A stretch of 64,000 bases of DNA from Rhizobium aethiopicum (GCF_900094625.1 NZ_FMAJ01000003.1:62001-126000), one strand, 5' to 3'. Numbered from the stretch's first letter, positions 9,517 through 19,235 are shown. Notes: generated from the sequence alone by a model not told the origin. A program made the numbers and translations.

Positions 9517-10836
9517 TTACCAGCGGCGCTCGAAGCGACGACGCAAGAGGATGGCGCCCATGTTCATGACGATCAGGAACAGGAGCAGGACGATGATGGC
9601 ACCCGAAGTACGCTCCACGAAGGCGCGTTCCGCCTCGTTCGCCCACATATAGACCTGCACGGGCAGCGCCGTCGAGGGATCGAGCGGCGTGGTCGGTGCG
9701 TTGGCGACGAAAGCGACCATGCCGATCAACAGCAGCGGCGCGGTTTCACCGAGCGCGTGCGCCAGGCCGATGATCGTACCGGTGAGGATGCCGGGCATGG
9801 CAAGCGGCAGGACATGGTGGAACACCATCTGCATCTTCGAAGCACCGAGCCCCAAAGCTGCGGCGCGGATCGAGGGCGGCACGGCGCGCAGGGCGGCGCG
9901 GGTGGCGATGATGATCGTCGGCAGGGTCATCAGCGTCAGCACCAGGCCGCCGACCAGCGAAGCCGAGCGCGGCAGGCCGATGAAGTTGATGAAGACGGAG
10001 AGGCCGAGCAGACCGTAGACGATCGAAGGCACCGCGGCGAGGTTGTTGATGTTGACCTCGATCAGGTCCGTCAGCTTGTTCTTCGGCGCAAACTCCTCGA
10101 GGTAGATAGAGGCTGCCACGCCGATCGGCAGAGACAGAACCAGCACGATCAGCATCAGATAGAGCGAGCCGATGAGGGCGACGCCGAGGCCGGCGGCCTC
10201 CGGACGGCTGGAATTGCCGTTGACGAAGAGACCGGTGTTGAACTCCTTGGTCAACGCGCCGCTCGCCTTCAGCTCGTTCATCCAGCCGACCTGCTTGTCG
10301 TTGACCTTGCGGTTCTTCTCGTCGACCGAAAGGTCGATCTGGCCCTTGTTGGCGCTGTCGACATTGGCATCGGCGAGCAGGGTGACGTTGACCGTCTTGC
10401 CGATGATCGAAGGATCGGCGACCACCAGGTCGCGCAGCTGGATCGGCGCACTCTTGGAGAGCATGGCCGTGGCGTCACGCACATCGGGACGGCTGGACGC
10501 ATTGATGTTCAGCTGCTTGACGATCGCATCGCGCAGCAGAACCGGATAGTTGGCGGCGATCAGCACCGAAGGGTCGGTCGCGCGCTTGTTGTTCGGGTCG
10601 ATCGTCTTCTCGGCGAATTCGATCGGCAGGGTGATCGACGTCTGCTGGAAGGCCGTGTAGCCCTTGCCGATCACCGTCCACAGCAGGATGAAGAGGAAGA
10701 TGAGGCCGAAAGCGATGGCGGCGATGCCATAGGCCTGGAACCGGCGCTCGGCGGCATAGCGGCGTTTGATGCCGATATCGCGGCGCGGCGGCGCCTTGGA
10801 AATGGTTCCGGCGACGGGAGAAACAATATTCGTCAT
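9517..10836 (-). CDS. pstA: Phosphate ABC transporter permease PstA
   Basis: 439-residue inner-membrane permease. One N-terminal membrane span (about residues 35-60) is followed by a periplasmic region of roughly 160 residues, then the five-span permease core with the EAA loop ([28 protein letters not shown]). The large extra periplasmic domain makes it longer than E. coli PstA and is a known alphaproteobacterial form. Start at ATG 10836 ([10 protein letters not shown]) overlaps the pstC stop by four bases, indicating translational coupling. Confidence 0.93.
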   Translation of the reverse strand: MTNIVSPVAGTISKAPPRRDIGIKRRYAAERRFQAYGIAAIAFGLIFLFILLWTVIGKGYTAFQQTSITLPIEFAEKTIDPNNKRATDPSVLIAANYPVLLRDAIVKQLNINASSRPDVRDATAMLSKSAPIQLRDLVVADPSIIGKTVNVTLLADANVDSANKGQIDLSVDEKNRKVNDKQVGWMNELKASGALTKEFNTGLFVNGNSSRPEAAGLGVALIGSLYLMLIVLVLSLPIGVAASIYLEEFAPKNKLTDLIEVNINNLAAVPSIVYGLLGLSVFINFIGLPRSASLVGGLVLTLMTLPTIIIATRAALRAVPPSIRAAALGLGASKMQMVFHHVLPLAMPGILTGTIIGLAHALGETAPLLLIGMVAFVANAPTTPLDPSTALPVQVYMWANEAERAFVERTSGAIIVLLLFLIVMNMGAILLRRRFERRW

Positions 10837-12314
10837 TCGTACTGCTCCCGATATTTGCGCACGATGTAGAGCGCATAGATGTTGAGGCAAAGCGTGATGC
10901 AGAACAGCGTGATGCCAAGGGCGAAGGCAACCAGTGTCTGCGGCGAGGTGAACTCAAGGTCGCCGGTCAGCTGATTGACGATCTTCACGGTCACCGTCGT
11001 CATCGGCTCGAAGGGATTGATCTGGATGCGGGCGGCGACACCGGCGGCCAGCACGACGATCATGGTTTCGCCGATGGCGCGCGAGGCGGTCATCAGCAAC
11101 GCCCCGACGATACCGGGGAGAGCCGCCGGCAGGACAACCTTCTTGATGGTTTCGGAGCGCGTGGCGCCGAGACCGAGCGAACCGTCACGTAGTGCCCGCG
11201 GCACGGCGGTGATGATGTCGTCCGACAGCGAGGAAACGTAGGGGATCAGCATGATGCCCATGACGATACCGGCTGTCAGCACGCTCTGCGCCTGGATGAA
11301 GTTCGAATAGTTGCCGGAGAGCAGGCCGCTGATCTGAGCGGAGAAATCGCGCAGGAACGGGCCGACGGTGACGAGGGCGAAGAAGCCGTAGACGATCGTC
11401 GGAATGCCGGCGAGCACTTCGAGAAGCGGCTTGGCGATGCCCCGCAGCTTCGGCGAGGCATATTCGGCCATATAGATGGCGGCGAAAAGGCCGACCGGCA
11501 CGGCAACGAGCATGGCGACCAGGCCGATATAAAGCGTGCCCAGCAAGAGCGGGATCAGGCCGAACTGGCCGAAGGACGAGCTGCCGGCGCCGGCAAAGCG
11601 CGGATCCCAGACGGTGCCGAAGAAGAACTCGTTGGCGGGAACGACTGCAAAGAAGCGCGCGGCTTCGGACAGCATGGACAGCACGATGCCCACCGTCGTC
11701 AGGATGGCGATCGAAGAGGCGAGCAGCAGCCCCCAGAGCATGACGCGCTCGACGCGGTTGCGGGCGCGGAAACGGGGCGCGATGGCGCGCAGCGCATAGA
11801 AAGCGCCGGCAACTGCGAGAGCAAAGACCACCGCCGTCATGGCCAGCCGGCTCGTCATGCTCATCGAATTGAGCGTCTTTGCGGCTTCGACCATGTAAGG
11901 CTGCGGCTGGCCGGCGAGCGGCACGCCCTTTTCGCTGAGCTTGGCCTGCAGCGCCGCCGGGTCGGTGGAGACTGCCGCTACCTCGTCGGGAGTGAGCATC
12001 GTCAGGCCGCGCGCAACCGTCGCTACCATCGAGTAGCTCAGATCCTGCTCGACCGAAGCTTGCGCTTTGACGTCGGCAGGGAAGGCATCGCGAACCGAGG
12101 ACTGGACAATGCCTGGGCTGACGGAGAGCCAGACGCAGAGGACGATGAGGGCAGGAAGAACAGCCCAGATTGCCGCATAGGCGCCGTAATAGGCCGGCCG
12201 TGAATGCAATGCGGAGGATCTGCCTCCGGCAAGTGCTGCGGCACGGCTGCGCGCGACCAGATAGGCGGCGGCGCCGATCACCACAAGGCACAAAAGTATG
12301 ACGGATGTGCTCAT
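10833..12314 (-). CDS. pstC: Phosphate ABC transporter permease PstC
   Basis: 493-residue permease partner of PstA. It has extra N-terminal spans (about 1-25 and 45-68), a periplasmic stretch of about 85 residues, then the permease core with EAA loop ALRDGSLGLGATRSETIKKVVLPAALPGI and conserved ASRAIGETM. As with PstA, it is longer than the enterobacterial protein. It follows pstS after 165 bases that include a GC-rich hairpin. Confidence 0.93.
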   Translation of the reverse strand: MSTSVILLCLVVIGAAAYLVARSRAAALAGGRSSALHSRPAYYGAYAAIWAVLPALIVLCVWLSVSPGIVQSSVRDAFPADVKAQASVEQDLSYSMVATVARGLTMLTPDEVAAVSTDPAALQAKLSEKGVPLAGQPQPYMVEAAKTLNSMSMTSRLAMTAVVFALAVAGAFYALRAIAPRFRARNRVERVMLWGLLLASSIAILTTVGIVLSMLSEAARFFAVVPANEFFFGTVWDPRFAGAGSSSFGQFGLIPLLLGTLYIGLVAMLVAVPVGLFAAIYMAEYASPKLRGIAKPLLEVLAGIPTIVYGFFALVTVGPFLRDFSAQISGLLSGNYSNFIQAQSVLTAGIVMGIMLIPYVSSLSDDIITAVPRALRDGSLGLGATRSETIKKVVLPAALPGIVGALLMTASRAIGETMIVVLAAGVAARIQINPFEPMTTVTVKIVNQLTGDLEFTSPQTLVAFALGITLFCITLCLNIYALYIVRKYREQYE

Positions 12315-12440
12315 TCGTTACGTCCCCAGGCCCGAAGCCCCCAAAAAGCCCGGCGGCTGCATCAGCCTGCCTTCAGCTTCCAATCATTGGAGAAGGAAAA
12401 CCCTGCAGCGAAAAAGCCGGCACGCAGGGGCATAAAGCAA

Positions 12441-12473
12441 TGCCGGCGCGGGCTTTGAAGCACCGCGCCGGCA
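12441..12473 (-). terminator. Intercistronic hairpin between pstS and pstC
   Basis: An 11-bp GC-rich stem (TGCCGGCGCGG / CCGCGCCGGCA) with an 11-base loop lies directly after the pstS stop. It is followed on the minus strand only by a weak T-rich run, so partial termination or mRNA 3'-end protection is more likely than full termination. This would allow more PstS than permease. Confidence 0.7.
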
Positions 12474-12479
12474 AAGTCA

Positions 12480-13514
12480 TTACATGGCCTTACCAGCTTC
12501 GACGTCCTTGCGGATTGCTTCGCGCTCGGCATCCGGAGCGGCAACGAGGCCGTATTCGGCGAGCGGGCCGTCAGGGCCGATCATCTGGTCGGATACGAAG
12601 AAGTTGACGTATTCCTTCAGGCCCGGAACAGCGCCGAGATGTGCCTTCTTGACGTAGAAGAACAGCGGGCGGGAAACCGGATAGGTGCCGTTGGCGATCG
12701 TTTCGGTGGACGGAACGATACCGTTCACGGTGGCGACCTTCAGCTTGTCGGCATTGTTTTCGTAGAAGGAAAGGCCAAATACGCCGACCGCGGTCTTGTT
12801 GGCAGCGATGCGAGACAGCGTTTCGGTGTAGTCACCGTCGATGTCGACTGCAGCGCCGTCCTTACGAACTGCGATGCAGGCCTTGCCCTGAGCGGCCTTG
12901 TCCGAAACGGCGCCTTTGATGACTTCTGCAGCGCCCGATGCTTCGCAGCCAGCTGCCAAGACCTTTTCCTCGAAGACTTCGCGGGTCCCGTGCTTTTCGC
13001 CCGGGATATAAGCGGCGATATCAACAGCCGGGAGCTTCGGGTTGACTTCCGACCACTTCTTGTAGGGGTTGGCGACGAGCTTGCCGTCGACGACGACCTG
13101 GGCGGCGAGGGCCTTGTAGATGTCGGCCGGAACGTAAGCGACATCGGGGTTGCCGGCATCGGTCGCGAAAACGATGCCGTCATAACCGATCTTGACTTCC
13201 TGGATATCCGTCACGCCGGCAGCCTTGCAGGCTTCGACCTCGCTTTTCTTAATGGCGCGAGATGAGTTAGCGACGTCGATGGTGTTTTCGCCGACGCCCT
13301 TGCAGAATTCCTTGAGGCCGGCGCTGGAGCCGCCGGATTCGACGATTGGCGTCTTGAAATTGGTGAAGGTCTCGCCGAAGGACTCGGCAACGATCTTGGC
13401 GTAAGGCAGGACGGTGGACGAACCGGCAACCTGAATCTGGTCGCGGGCAACGGCAGCGCCAGCGAAAGCAGCAGTTGCAGCGAGCGCGGCAACGGTGAGC
13501 TTGAAGGTGTTCAT
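12480..13514 (-). CDS. pstS: Phosphate-binding periplasmic protein
   Basis: 344-residue periplasmic phosphate receptor. Signal peptide MNTFKLTVAALAATAAFAGA plus AVA cleavage region, then RDQIQVAGSSTVLPYAKIVAESF, the PstS phosphate-loop motif. SGGSSAGLKEF and NSSRAIKKSE are further ligand-contact segments, and there is a paired-Cys region (EFCKGVG; EACKAAG). The ATG at 13514 has GGGAG upstream; the longer frame to 13571 is not signal-peptide-like. First gene of the pst block with a PHO box about 120 bases upstream. Confidence 0.95.
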   Translation of the reverse strand: MNTFKLTVAALAATAAFAGAAVARDQIQVAGSSTVLPYAKIVAESFGETFTNFKTPIVESGGSSAGLKEFCKGVGENTIDVANSSRAIKKSEVEACKAAGVTDIQEVKIGYDGIVFATDAGNPDVAYVPADIYKALAAQVVVDGKLVANPYKKWSEVNPKLPAVDIAAYIPGEKHGTREVFEEKVLAAGCEASGAAEVIKGAVSDKAAQGKACIAVRKDGAAVDIDGDYTETLSRIAANKTAVGVFGLSFYENNADKLKVATVNGIVPSTETIANGTYPVSRPLFFYVKKAHLGAVPGLKEYVNFFVSDQMIGPDGPLAEYGLVAAPDAEREAIRKDVEAGKAM

Positions 13515-13632
13515 TTGAATCTCCCGGGCATTGGGCTTGTGTGAGTGCGGCCTATAGAGAGGCCCTCGCATTGCCGTTTTTCATCGGCGGGACTCTCTTA
13601 GCGCTGTAAGCACCGTCCTTTTATGTCAAATC

Positions 13633-13651
13633 GGTGAAACATTTATGACAG
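13633..13651 (-). promoter_or_regulatory. PHO box upstream of pstS
   Basis: Minus-strand CTGTCAT-AAAT-GTTTCAC-C matches the PHO consensus (CTGTCAT-AAAT-CTGTCAC) perfectly in the first half-site and spacer and at five of seven bases in the second. It lies about 120 bases before the pstS start, where PhoB would act. Confidence 0.75.
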
Positions 13652-13815
13652 GTTATGTGTTTGATATCACACCTAAAGTTTCAGTGATGCTCTCCGATTT
13701 CTTCCAAAAGACAGCGACGTTCGATCACCAGCCCACCTCACGTTGCAGAAACGTGCACAGATGGGTGGTCGGTTGTGGCGCGCGTGGCTTCATTGAAGTC
13801 GTGCCGTGTGATCTG

Positions 13816-13952
13816 CCCCTCATCCGCCTGCCGGCATCTTCTCCCCGTAAACGGGGCGAAGGGGATATGCCGCACCCTGTCCGTCCACCGCGAGCCTCTC
13901 GCGGGGCACGTCCCCTCTCCCCGTCAGAACGGGGAGAGGGTTAGGGTGAGGG
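13816..13952. repeat. RIME-like palindromic repeat, copy A
   Basis: Starts CCCCTCATCCGCCTGCCGG and ends in the near-inverse GGTTAGGGTGAGGG, with two inner hairpins built on CTCCCCGT-AAA-CGGGGCG and CTCCCCGTCAGAACGGGGAG. The same layout recurs at 33875, 35162, 44512, 49016 and 50998, with a part-copy at 48862. It sits between phoR and pstS and probably explains their unusual separation. Confidence 0.85.
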
Positions 13953-14019
13953 ACAAATCACATGGCACGCCATCGCTGCCCCGGAAAGAACCCTCGCCGC
14001 CTTAACATCCATCCCCGCC

Positions 14020-15273
14020 TCAGAAGCGCACCGTGAAATCGGTGCCCTTGCCGACTTCGGACTTGACGATCAGCCGGGCGCGGTGGCGGGTCAGGATGTG
14101 TTTGACGATGGCAAGGCCGAGGCCGGTGCCCTTTTTCGAGCGGCTGTCCTCGATGCTGACGCGATAGAAGCGTTCCGTCAGGCGCGGCACGTGCTCGGCC
14201 GGGATGCCCGGTCCCTTGTCGATGATGCTGACCTCCACCGGCTCCCCGGAGCCGTTCTTCAGCCTGACATCGACGACCTTGCCTTCCTGGCCATATTTGC
14301 AGGCATTCTCCATCAGGTTCTCGAAGACCTGGACAAGTTCGTCCCGGTCTCCCAGCACCTCGACCTTGCCGTCGGGCAGATGCAGGTTGATGTCGACGCC
14401 GACGTCCCTGGCGAGCGGCACCAGCGAGTCGCGGACATGGCCGAGCAGCGGCACCAGATCGACCTTCTCATCCGGCGCGAGGTGTGATTTCAGCTCCAGT
14501 CGGGAGAGCGACAGCAGGTCGTCGACCAGCCTGCTCATGCGGGTGGTCTGATCGAGCATGATGTTCAGAAATTGGGCCTGGGCCTTCTGATCGTTCTTCG
14601 CCGGCCCCTGGATGGTCTCGATGAATCCACGCAGCGAGGCAAGCGGCGTGCGCAGTTCGTGGCTGGCATTGGCGACGAAATCCGACCGCATGCGGTCGAT
14701 GCGGCGGACCTCCGATATATCGCGGAAGGACAGGATGAAAAATCGCTCACGCTGCCCGTCGTCCCGGAATTCGACAGGCGCACTGCGGACGATATAGACG
14801 CGCTCGGACGGCAGCCGCTCGGCATGCTCGATCTGGTTCGGTGCATTGGTGGCGATGGTTTCGCGCACCATGTCGAGCACGCCGGGCGAGCGCAGCCGGG
14901 CCGATATATGGGCGCCGAGCGCCACCTCGCCGAAAGCCTTTTCAGCGGCGCGGTTCTGGAAGAGCACCGAGGCGTCGTCCGACAGCACCATGACAGGGAT
15001 ATCGAGGCCGGCAAGCGTGGCGGAAACGTCAGGCAGGCGGCTTGCCGGCGCTTCCGGCTCCGCCTCTACCGGCTCGAGCGGTTCCGCCGTAAGGACGGGC
15101 GCCTCGTTGAACAGCGCGGTGAAAATCATGACGAGCAGGAGGACGAGCACGATCCACTTGTTCATCCCGGCGGCAAGCGCGGCAAGCGCGCTGAGGATGG
15201 CCGCAAGCAGCACCGGCCGTTCGCGCCGGATGCGCGCCAGCAGGCTTTTTCTCCAGGGGATTTCGTCTTGCAA
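14020..15273 (-). CDS. phoR: Phosphate-sensing histidine kinase PhoR
   Basis: 417-residue membrane sensor kinase, partner of PhoB. Two hydrophobic spans (about 20-36 and 39-55), a linker rich in Pro/Glu, a PAS-like domain (about 85-185), then the phospho-acceptor H205 in NASHELRTPLASLRG, N box ENLMENACKYG, G1 DKGPGIP and G2 GTGLGLAIVKH. The gene is 505 bases upstream of pstS on the same strand, with a RIME copy between, so it likely has its own promoter; a PHO-box-like half-site lies about 50-70 bases upstream. Confidence 0.92.
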   Translation of the reverse strand: MQDEIPWRKSLLARIRRERPVLLAAILSALAALAAGMNKWIVLVLLLVMIFTALFNEAPVLTAEPLEPVEAEPEAPASRLPDVSATLAGLDIPVMVLSDDASVLFQNRAAEKAFGEVALGAHISARLRSPGVLDMVRETIATNAPNQIEHAERLPSERVYIVRSAPVEFRDDGQRERFFILSFRDISEVRRIDRMRSDFVANASHELRTPLASLRGFIETIQGPAKNDQKAQAQFLNIMLDQTTRMSRLVDDLLSLSRLELKSHLAPDEKVDLVPLLGHVRDSLVPLARDVGVDINLHLPDGKVEVLGDRDELVQVFENLMENACKYGQEGKVVDVRLKNGSGEPVEVSIIDKGPGIPAEHVPRLTERFYRVSIEDSRSKKGTGLGLAIVKHILTRHRARLIVKSEVGKGTDFTVRF

Positions 15274-15323
15274 GGGGGCCTCGCGGCGTCGATTCGTTTT
15301 TCTTTATATTGAACTCTGCCTGA

Positions 15324-15342
15324 TAGCGGCAATTCATGACAG
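15324..15342 (-). promoter_or_regulatory. Possible PHO half-box upstream of phoR
   Basis: Minus-strand CTGTCAT-GAAT-TGCCGCT: the first seven bases match the PHO box exactly, the second half is poor. Position, about 50 bases before phoR, is suitable for an autoregulated promoter. Weak evidence taken alone. Confidence 0.35.
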
Positions 15343-15343
15343 A

Positions 15344-15388
15344 AGTTTTCGGCTGGCGGCTCCGATGCCGAGGCACCAACCGAAAACT
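15344..15388. repeat. Inverted repeat in the phoR-ppk2 divergent region
   Basis: Arms AGTTTTCGGCTGG (15344-15356) and CCAACCGAAAACT (15376-15388) are reverse complements at 12 of 13 positions with a 19-base loop. There is no T run, so it reads as an operator or leader hairpin rather than a terminator. It lies in the 209 bases between phoR and ppk2. Confidence 0.5.
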
Positions 15389-15482
15389 GCTCGAAATGAC
15401 CCGTCAGCGGCGAAAGATTTGATTTCCATTGGCAAATATGTTCGCGTGCAACGAGGAAAACGACTAGGCGCAGGAGGCGCAT

Positions 15483-16364
15483 ATGGAAGAGGACGTCGAA
15501 AACAGAGCCGTGGAGCTGAATGTCCGGGGAACGAAACGCATCTTCGATGTCGACGATCCCGTTCTGCCAGACTGGGTCGAGGAACACGCGCTTGAATCCG
15601 GCGACTTTCCCTACAAGAAGAAGCTCAAGGAAGAGGATTATTCGGAGCAGCTGGAAAAGCTGCAGGTGGAACTCGTCAAGGTGCAATTCTGGCTGCAGGC
15701 GACCGGCAAGCGGGTGATGGCGCTGTTCGAGGGACGCGACGCGGCCGGCAAGGGCGGGGCGATCTCGGCCTCCTCCGAGAATATGAACCCACGTCTTGCC
15801 CGGGTCGTGGCCTTGACCAAACCGACGGAGCGTGAACAGGGACAATGGTATTTCCAGCGTTATGTCGCGCAGTTCCCGACTGCAGGCGAATTCGTGCTCT
15901 TCGATCGCTCCTGGTACAACCGTGCCGGCGTCGAGCCCGTCATGGGCTTCTGCACGCCGCAGCAATATGAGGACTTTCTCAAGCAGGCGCCGCAGCTCGA
16001 GAAGATCATCGCTCATGAGGGCATCTTTTTCTTTAAATTCTACCTCGATATCGGCCGCGAAATGCAGCTCAAGCGCTTCCACGACCGCCGCCACGATCCG
16101 CTCAAAGTCTGGAAACTGTCCTCGATGGATATTGCCGCGCTTACAAAATGGGACGATTACAGCGACAAGCGCGACCGGATGCTGAAGGAAACCCATACGG
16201 ATTTCGCAACCTGGACGGTGATCCGCGCCAATGACAAGCGGCGGGCGCGTCTGGAACTGATCCGCCATATGCTGAACAGGATCGACTACGACGGCAAGGA
16301 CAAGAAGGCGCTCGGCGAAGTCGACAAGGAGATCATCGGCTCCGGCCCCGGCTTTCTGACATAA
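15483..16364 (+). CDS. ppk2: Polyphosphate kinase 2
   Basis: 293-residue single-domain PPK2, which uses polyphosphate to phosphorylate nucleoside diphosphates (or the reverse). Walker [10 protein letters not shown] at about 84-92, followed by [26 protein letters not shown], Walker B/lid [17 protein letters not shown] and the C-terminal [16 protein letters not shown] segment. The start at 15483 has GGAGG upstream. Divergent from phoR, which suggests a link between phosphate sensing and polyphosphate. Substrate preference (ADP or GDP) cannot be read from the sequence. Confidence 0.92.
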   Translation: MEEDVENRAVELNVRGTKRIFDVDDPVLPDWVEEHALESGDFPYKKKLKEEDYSEQLEKLQVELVKVQFWLQATGKRVMALFEGRDAAGKGGAISASSENMNPRLARVVALTKPTEREQGQWYFQRYVAQFPTAGEFVLFDRSWYNRAGVEPVMGFCTPQQYEDFLKQAPQLEKIIAHEGIFFFKFYLDIGREMQLKRFHDRRHDPLKVWKLSSMDIAALTKWDDYSDKRDRMLKETHTDFATWTVIRANDKRRARLELIRHMLNRIDYDGKDKKALGEVDKEIIGSGPGFLT

Positions 16365-16388
16365 GCCGACGCCCAGCGAAAATCCGCG

Positions 16389-17591
16389 TCACTGCCCGGG
16401 CAGGATGCGGATCGCGAACAGGTTGATGCCGCGCGCCTTACCGTCGAGATCGCTGTTGATGACAAGCGTGCCGGGCGAATTCGGTGCGAGCGAGCGGTCG
16501 AACGTCACCTGCAACAGCGCATCCGACTTTTCGCGGGTGACGCTGAAGCGATGGCGGGCGCAATTGCCGAGCGACTGGAAATTGCATTCGACCGTGACTT
16601 GCGTCGGCTCGTCGGTGGTCGATTGCAACGTCAGCGCAATGGTCGAGGATTTGCCGGCAAGCTGCTGCAGCACCGAGGCGGGTACGCTGACCGAGATATT
16701 GCCGTCAGCCGCACCGCTTTCGGAAATCAGGCGCAGGGCGGGGCCGTCATTCTCGGTGATGTTTTCGGTGCGCGCCCGCGGGCCGCTTTTGATCTTGTCG
16801 GCCTCATCGGGCTTGAACACCGGAATCCAATCGGCCGAAAAACTGTTTTGCGGATCGATGGTCACCGGCTGCTCGGTGTTGGTGGCCGCCGCATTGCCGG
16901 CGCCGTCGCCGTTGCCGGTGAAATCCTCCGGCTGGGTGCTGGCCGGCGGGTTGGCGACGCTGGTGTCGCGCTCGGCCGCCGTCAAGAGCAGGCCCGACGT
17001 ATAGGCCCACCAGGCGCCGATGCCGATAAAGGCCAGCAGGACGCACCAGACGAGAAGCCGCGAAAAGAACTTGCGCGGTTTGCGGCGGCCTGCCGCCCGT
17101 TCCGGGCGAAAATCCATATTGGCGGCGCGCTGACCGCGGTGAAGCCGCTCCGCGCCGACCGGGGCGGCCGAGAGATGATCGGCGGTGCTCGCATGCACGT
17201 CGTCGAGGCGCGCCTCGTCGCTGCGGTGCATGGCCACTTCGGGGGCACGGGTCTCGCCTGTCGCCACCGGGCTATCGATCAGGCTGTCGATATCGGCTAC
17301 ATCGCCGCGGTGAACCGGCGGCGCCGGCATTTCGACGACCGGCGGCACCGGCACTTCAGGCGGTCTCTGGCGCGGGTGAAGACGGTCGCGCTCCTCGCTT
17401 TCGATGGCGTGGATGGTGGTTTCCAGGCGATGGCGGTGATGGGCGACGGCATCGGCATCGGTGATATCCTGCTTGCGCAGGCCGGCTTCCAGCGCCTGGC
17501 GGGCCGACTGGTAGATCCTCGCTCGAACCTCCGGATTGTCGCGATCGGCATTTTCGAGCGCTGTTCTGATGGCCGTTTCTAATCCGCTCAC
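16389..17591 (-). CDS. Hypothetical single-span membrane protein
   Basis: 400-residue protein I do not recognise. Residues 1-70 are helical and charged (LETAIRTALENADRDNPEVRARIYQSARQAL), followed by a Pro-rich stretch, a basic cluster (RRKPRKFF) and one membrane span (about 172-192, LLVWCVLLAFIGIGAWWAY). The outer C-terminal part has a low-complexity Asn/Thr linker and a beta-rich domain near 250-400. It starts with GTG at 17591 preceded by AGGA. It converges with ppk2, 24 bases from its stop. The layout suggests a cytoplasmic head and a periplasmic domain. Confidence 0.7.
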   Translation of the reverse strand: MSGLETAIRTALENADRDNPEVRARIYQSARQALEAGLRKQDITDADAVAHHRHRLETTIHAIESEERDRLHPRQRPPEVPVPPVVEMPAPPVHRGDVADIDSLIDSPVATGETRAPEVAMHRSDEARLDDVHASTADHLSAAPVGAERLHRGQRAANMDFRPERAAGRRKPRKFFSRLLVWCVLLAFIGIGAWWAYTSGLLLTAAERDTSVANPPASTQPEDFTGNGDGAGNAAATNTEQPVTIDPQNSFSADWIPVFKPDEADKIKSGPRARTENITENDGPALRLISESGAADGNISVSVPASVLQQLAGKSSTIALTLQSTTDEPTQVTVECNFQSLGNCARHRFSVTREKSDALLQVTFDRSLAPNSPGTLVINSDLDGKARGINLFAIRILPGQ

Positions 17592-17839
17592 ATCTAGTCC
17601 TTCACCTTGAACCCGGCATCGGACTCCAATCCCCGCCGTTCTCCGTCAAAATTCGGTAGCGGCAAGCGCGGCAAACCGCAAGCCTTGCAGCCCCGCCCGC
17701 CGCCGATCGGCGGCGATAATGCCAGCTTTCGCGGCCCGAGGGACTTACCTTGTCCGTCGTCTCAGCCGTATATATCGGCGCGAAATCGACGAAGGCGTGG
17801 CGGCTGCTCTTTTATCGGCTTTTCTTCTCTGTTATGAGA

Positions 17840-17861
17840 TTGACGTTTTCGTAAACGTCAA
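17840..17861. promoter_or_regulatory. LiuR-like palindromic operator before nitronate monooxygenase gene
   Basis: Perfect 9-bp arms TTGACGTTT and AAACGTCAA around TCGT. It ends 15 bases before the start codon of the next gene. A shorter version with the same TTGACGTTT core lies before fadD at 45215-45230. The form recalls MerR-family LiuR sites of fatty/branched-chain acid catabolism; the regulator is an inference. Confidence 0.6.
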
Positions 17862-17876
17862 TGCGAGCGGTGAACC

Positions 17877-18836
17877 ATGGCCCTGCCCCCGATCCTCAAG
17901 GACAAACTCAGACTGCCGGTGATCGGTTCGCCGCTCTTCATCATCTCGCATCCGGCGCTGACATTGGCGCAGTGCAAGGCGGGCGTCGTCGGCGCCTTTC
18001 CGGCGCTGAACGCCCGGCCGGAAAGCCAGCTCGACGAATGGCTGGCAGAGATCACCGAGGAGCTTGCCCGTCACGACGCCGCCCATCCGGAAAGGCCGGC
18101 CGCACCCTTTGCCGTCAACCAGATCGTCCACATGTCGAACAAGCGGCTGGAGCACGACCTCTCGCTCTGCGTCAAATACAAGGTGCCGATCGTCATCTCC
18201 TCGCTCGGCGCCGTGCCCGAGGTCAACGCCGCCGTGCATTCCTATGGCGGCATCGTGCTGCACGACATTATCAACAACCGCCACGCCCATTCGGCGATCC
18301 GCAAGGGTGCGGACGGGCTGATCGCGGTGGCATCAGGCGCCGGCGGCCATGCCGGCACGCTGTCGCCCTTCGCGCTTGTCCAGGAAATCCGCGAATGGTT
18401 CGACGGGCCGCTGCTGCTTGCCGGCGCGATCGCGACCGGCGGCGCCATTCTGGCCGCAGAAGCGATGGGCGCCGACATGGCCTATATCGGCTCGCCCTTC
18501 ATCGCAACAGAAGAGGCGCGCGCCGCGCCCGCCTACAAGCAGGCGATCGTGGACGGCGCAGCAAACGACATCGTCTATTCCAACTATTTCACCGGTGTAC
18601 ACGGGAACTATCTCAAGCCCTCGATCATCGCCGCCGGCATGGACCCCGACAACCTGCCCCTCGCCGATCCCACCAAAATGGATTTCGAGCAGGCGACCGG
18701 CGGCGCCAAGGCCTGGAAGGACATATGGGGTAGCGGCCAGGGCATCGGCGCCGTCAAGGCGGTGGAGCCGGTGGCAAATCTCGTCGACCGGCTGGAGGCC
18801 GAGTACAGGGCCGCCCGCACGCGGCTCGCGCTCTGA
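17877..18836 (+). CDS. Nitronate monooxygenase family protein
   Basis: 319-residue FMN-dependent TIM-barrel enzyme of the nitronate monooxygenase (2-nitropropane dioxygenase) family. Seen: N-terminal LRLPVIGSPLFIISHP, the glycine-rich VASGAGGHAGTLSPFAL motif with the active-site His of the family (about residue 158), and phosphate-binding LLLAGAIATGGAILAAEAMGADMAYIGSPFIATEEA. The ATG at 17877 lies just after a 22-base palindrome that could block transcription or loading of RNA polymerase. Family members also include enoyl-reductase-like proteins, so the true substrate is uncertain. Confidence 0.85.
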   Translation: MALPPILKDKLRLPVIGSPLFIISHPALTLAQCKAGVVGAFPALNARPESQLDEWLAEITEELARHDAAHPERPAAPFAVNQIVHMSNKRLEHDLSLCVKYKVPIVISSLGAVPEVNAAVHSYGGIVLHDIINNRHAHSAIRKGADGLIAVASGAGGHAGTLSPFALVQEIREWFDGPLLLAGAIATGGAILAAEAMGADMAYIGSPFIATEEARAAPAYKQAIVDGAANDIVYSNYFTGVHGNYLKPSIIAAGMDPDNLPLADPTKMDFEQATGGAKAWKDIWGSGQGIGAVKAVEPVANLVDRLEAEYRAARTRLAL

Positions 18837-18953
18837 GGGTCTTCCACACCTCCCTCTTTTTTGCCAAAGGCATGACAGGGTGCTTGAAATCTTCAGACAA
18901 TGACTGTATCAGCGCCATGCAAATCGCGGGCCGCACGCTTCGGCCGCCAAAGT

Positions 18954-19029
18954 GCCGCTTTAGCTCAGTCGGTAGAGCACATCATTCGTAATGATGGGGT
19001 CACGTGTTCGAGTCACGTAAGCGGCACCA
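18954..19029 (+). tRNA. tRNA-Thr (CGT)
   Basis: 76 bases fold as a cloverleaf: acceptor GCCGCTT / AAGCGGC, D arm GCTC-AGTCGGTA-GAGC, anticodon stem CATCA / TGATG with loop TTCGTAA (anticodon CGT at 18987-18989), T arm ACGTG-TTCGAGT-CACGT. The genomic sequence encodes the 3' CCA. Confidence 0.97.
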
Positions 19030-19235
19030 TTTTTCTTTAATCGCGTGCTTCAAGCCCAAATATTAAGCCTCCCTTAAAAATTCTGTCCTCACCTTGTGGA
19101 CTACCCTTGGCCACTTGGTAGGCAAAGTTTCGACAGTTTGAAAGCTTCTTCACCCAAGCCGACTGGGCCGCCCTTCATCCACATGGGCAGCGACGTCGTT
19201 CAAGAGGGAGTGGCTTGGCAATCAGGAGGATATTT

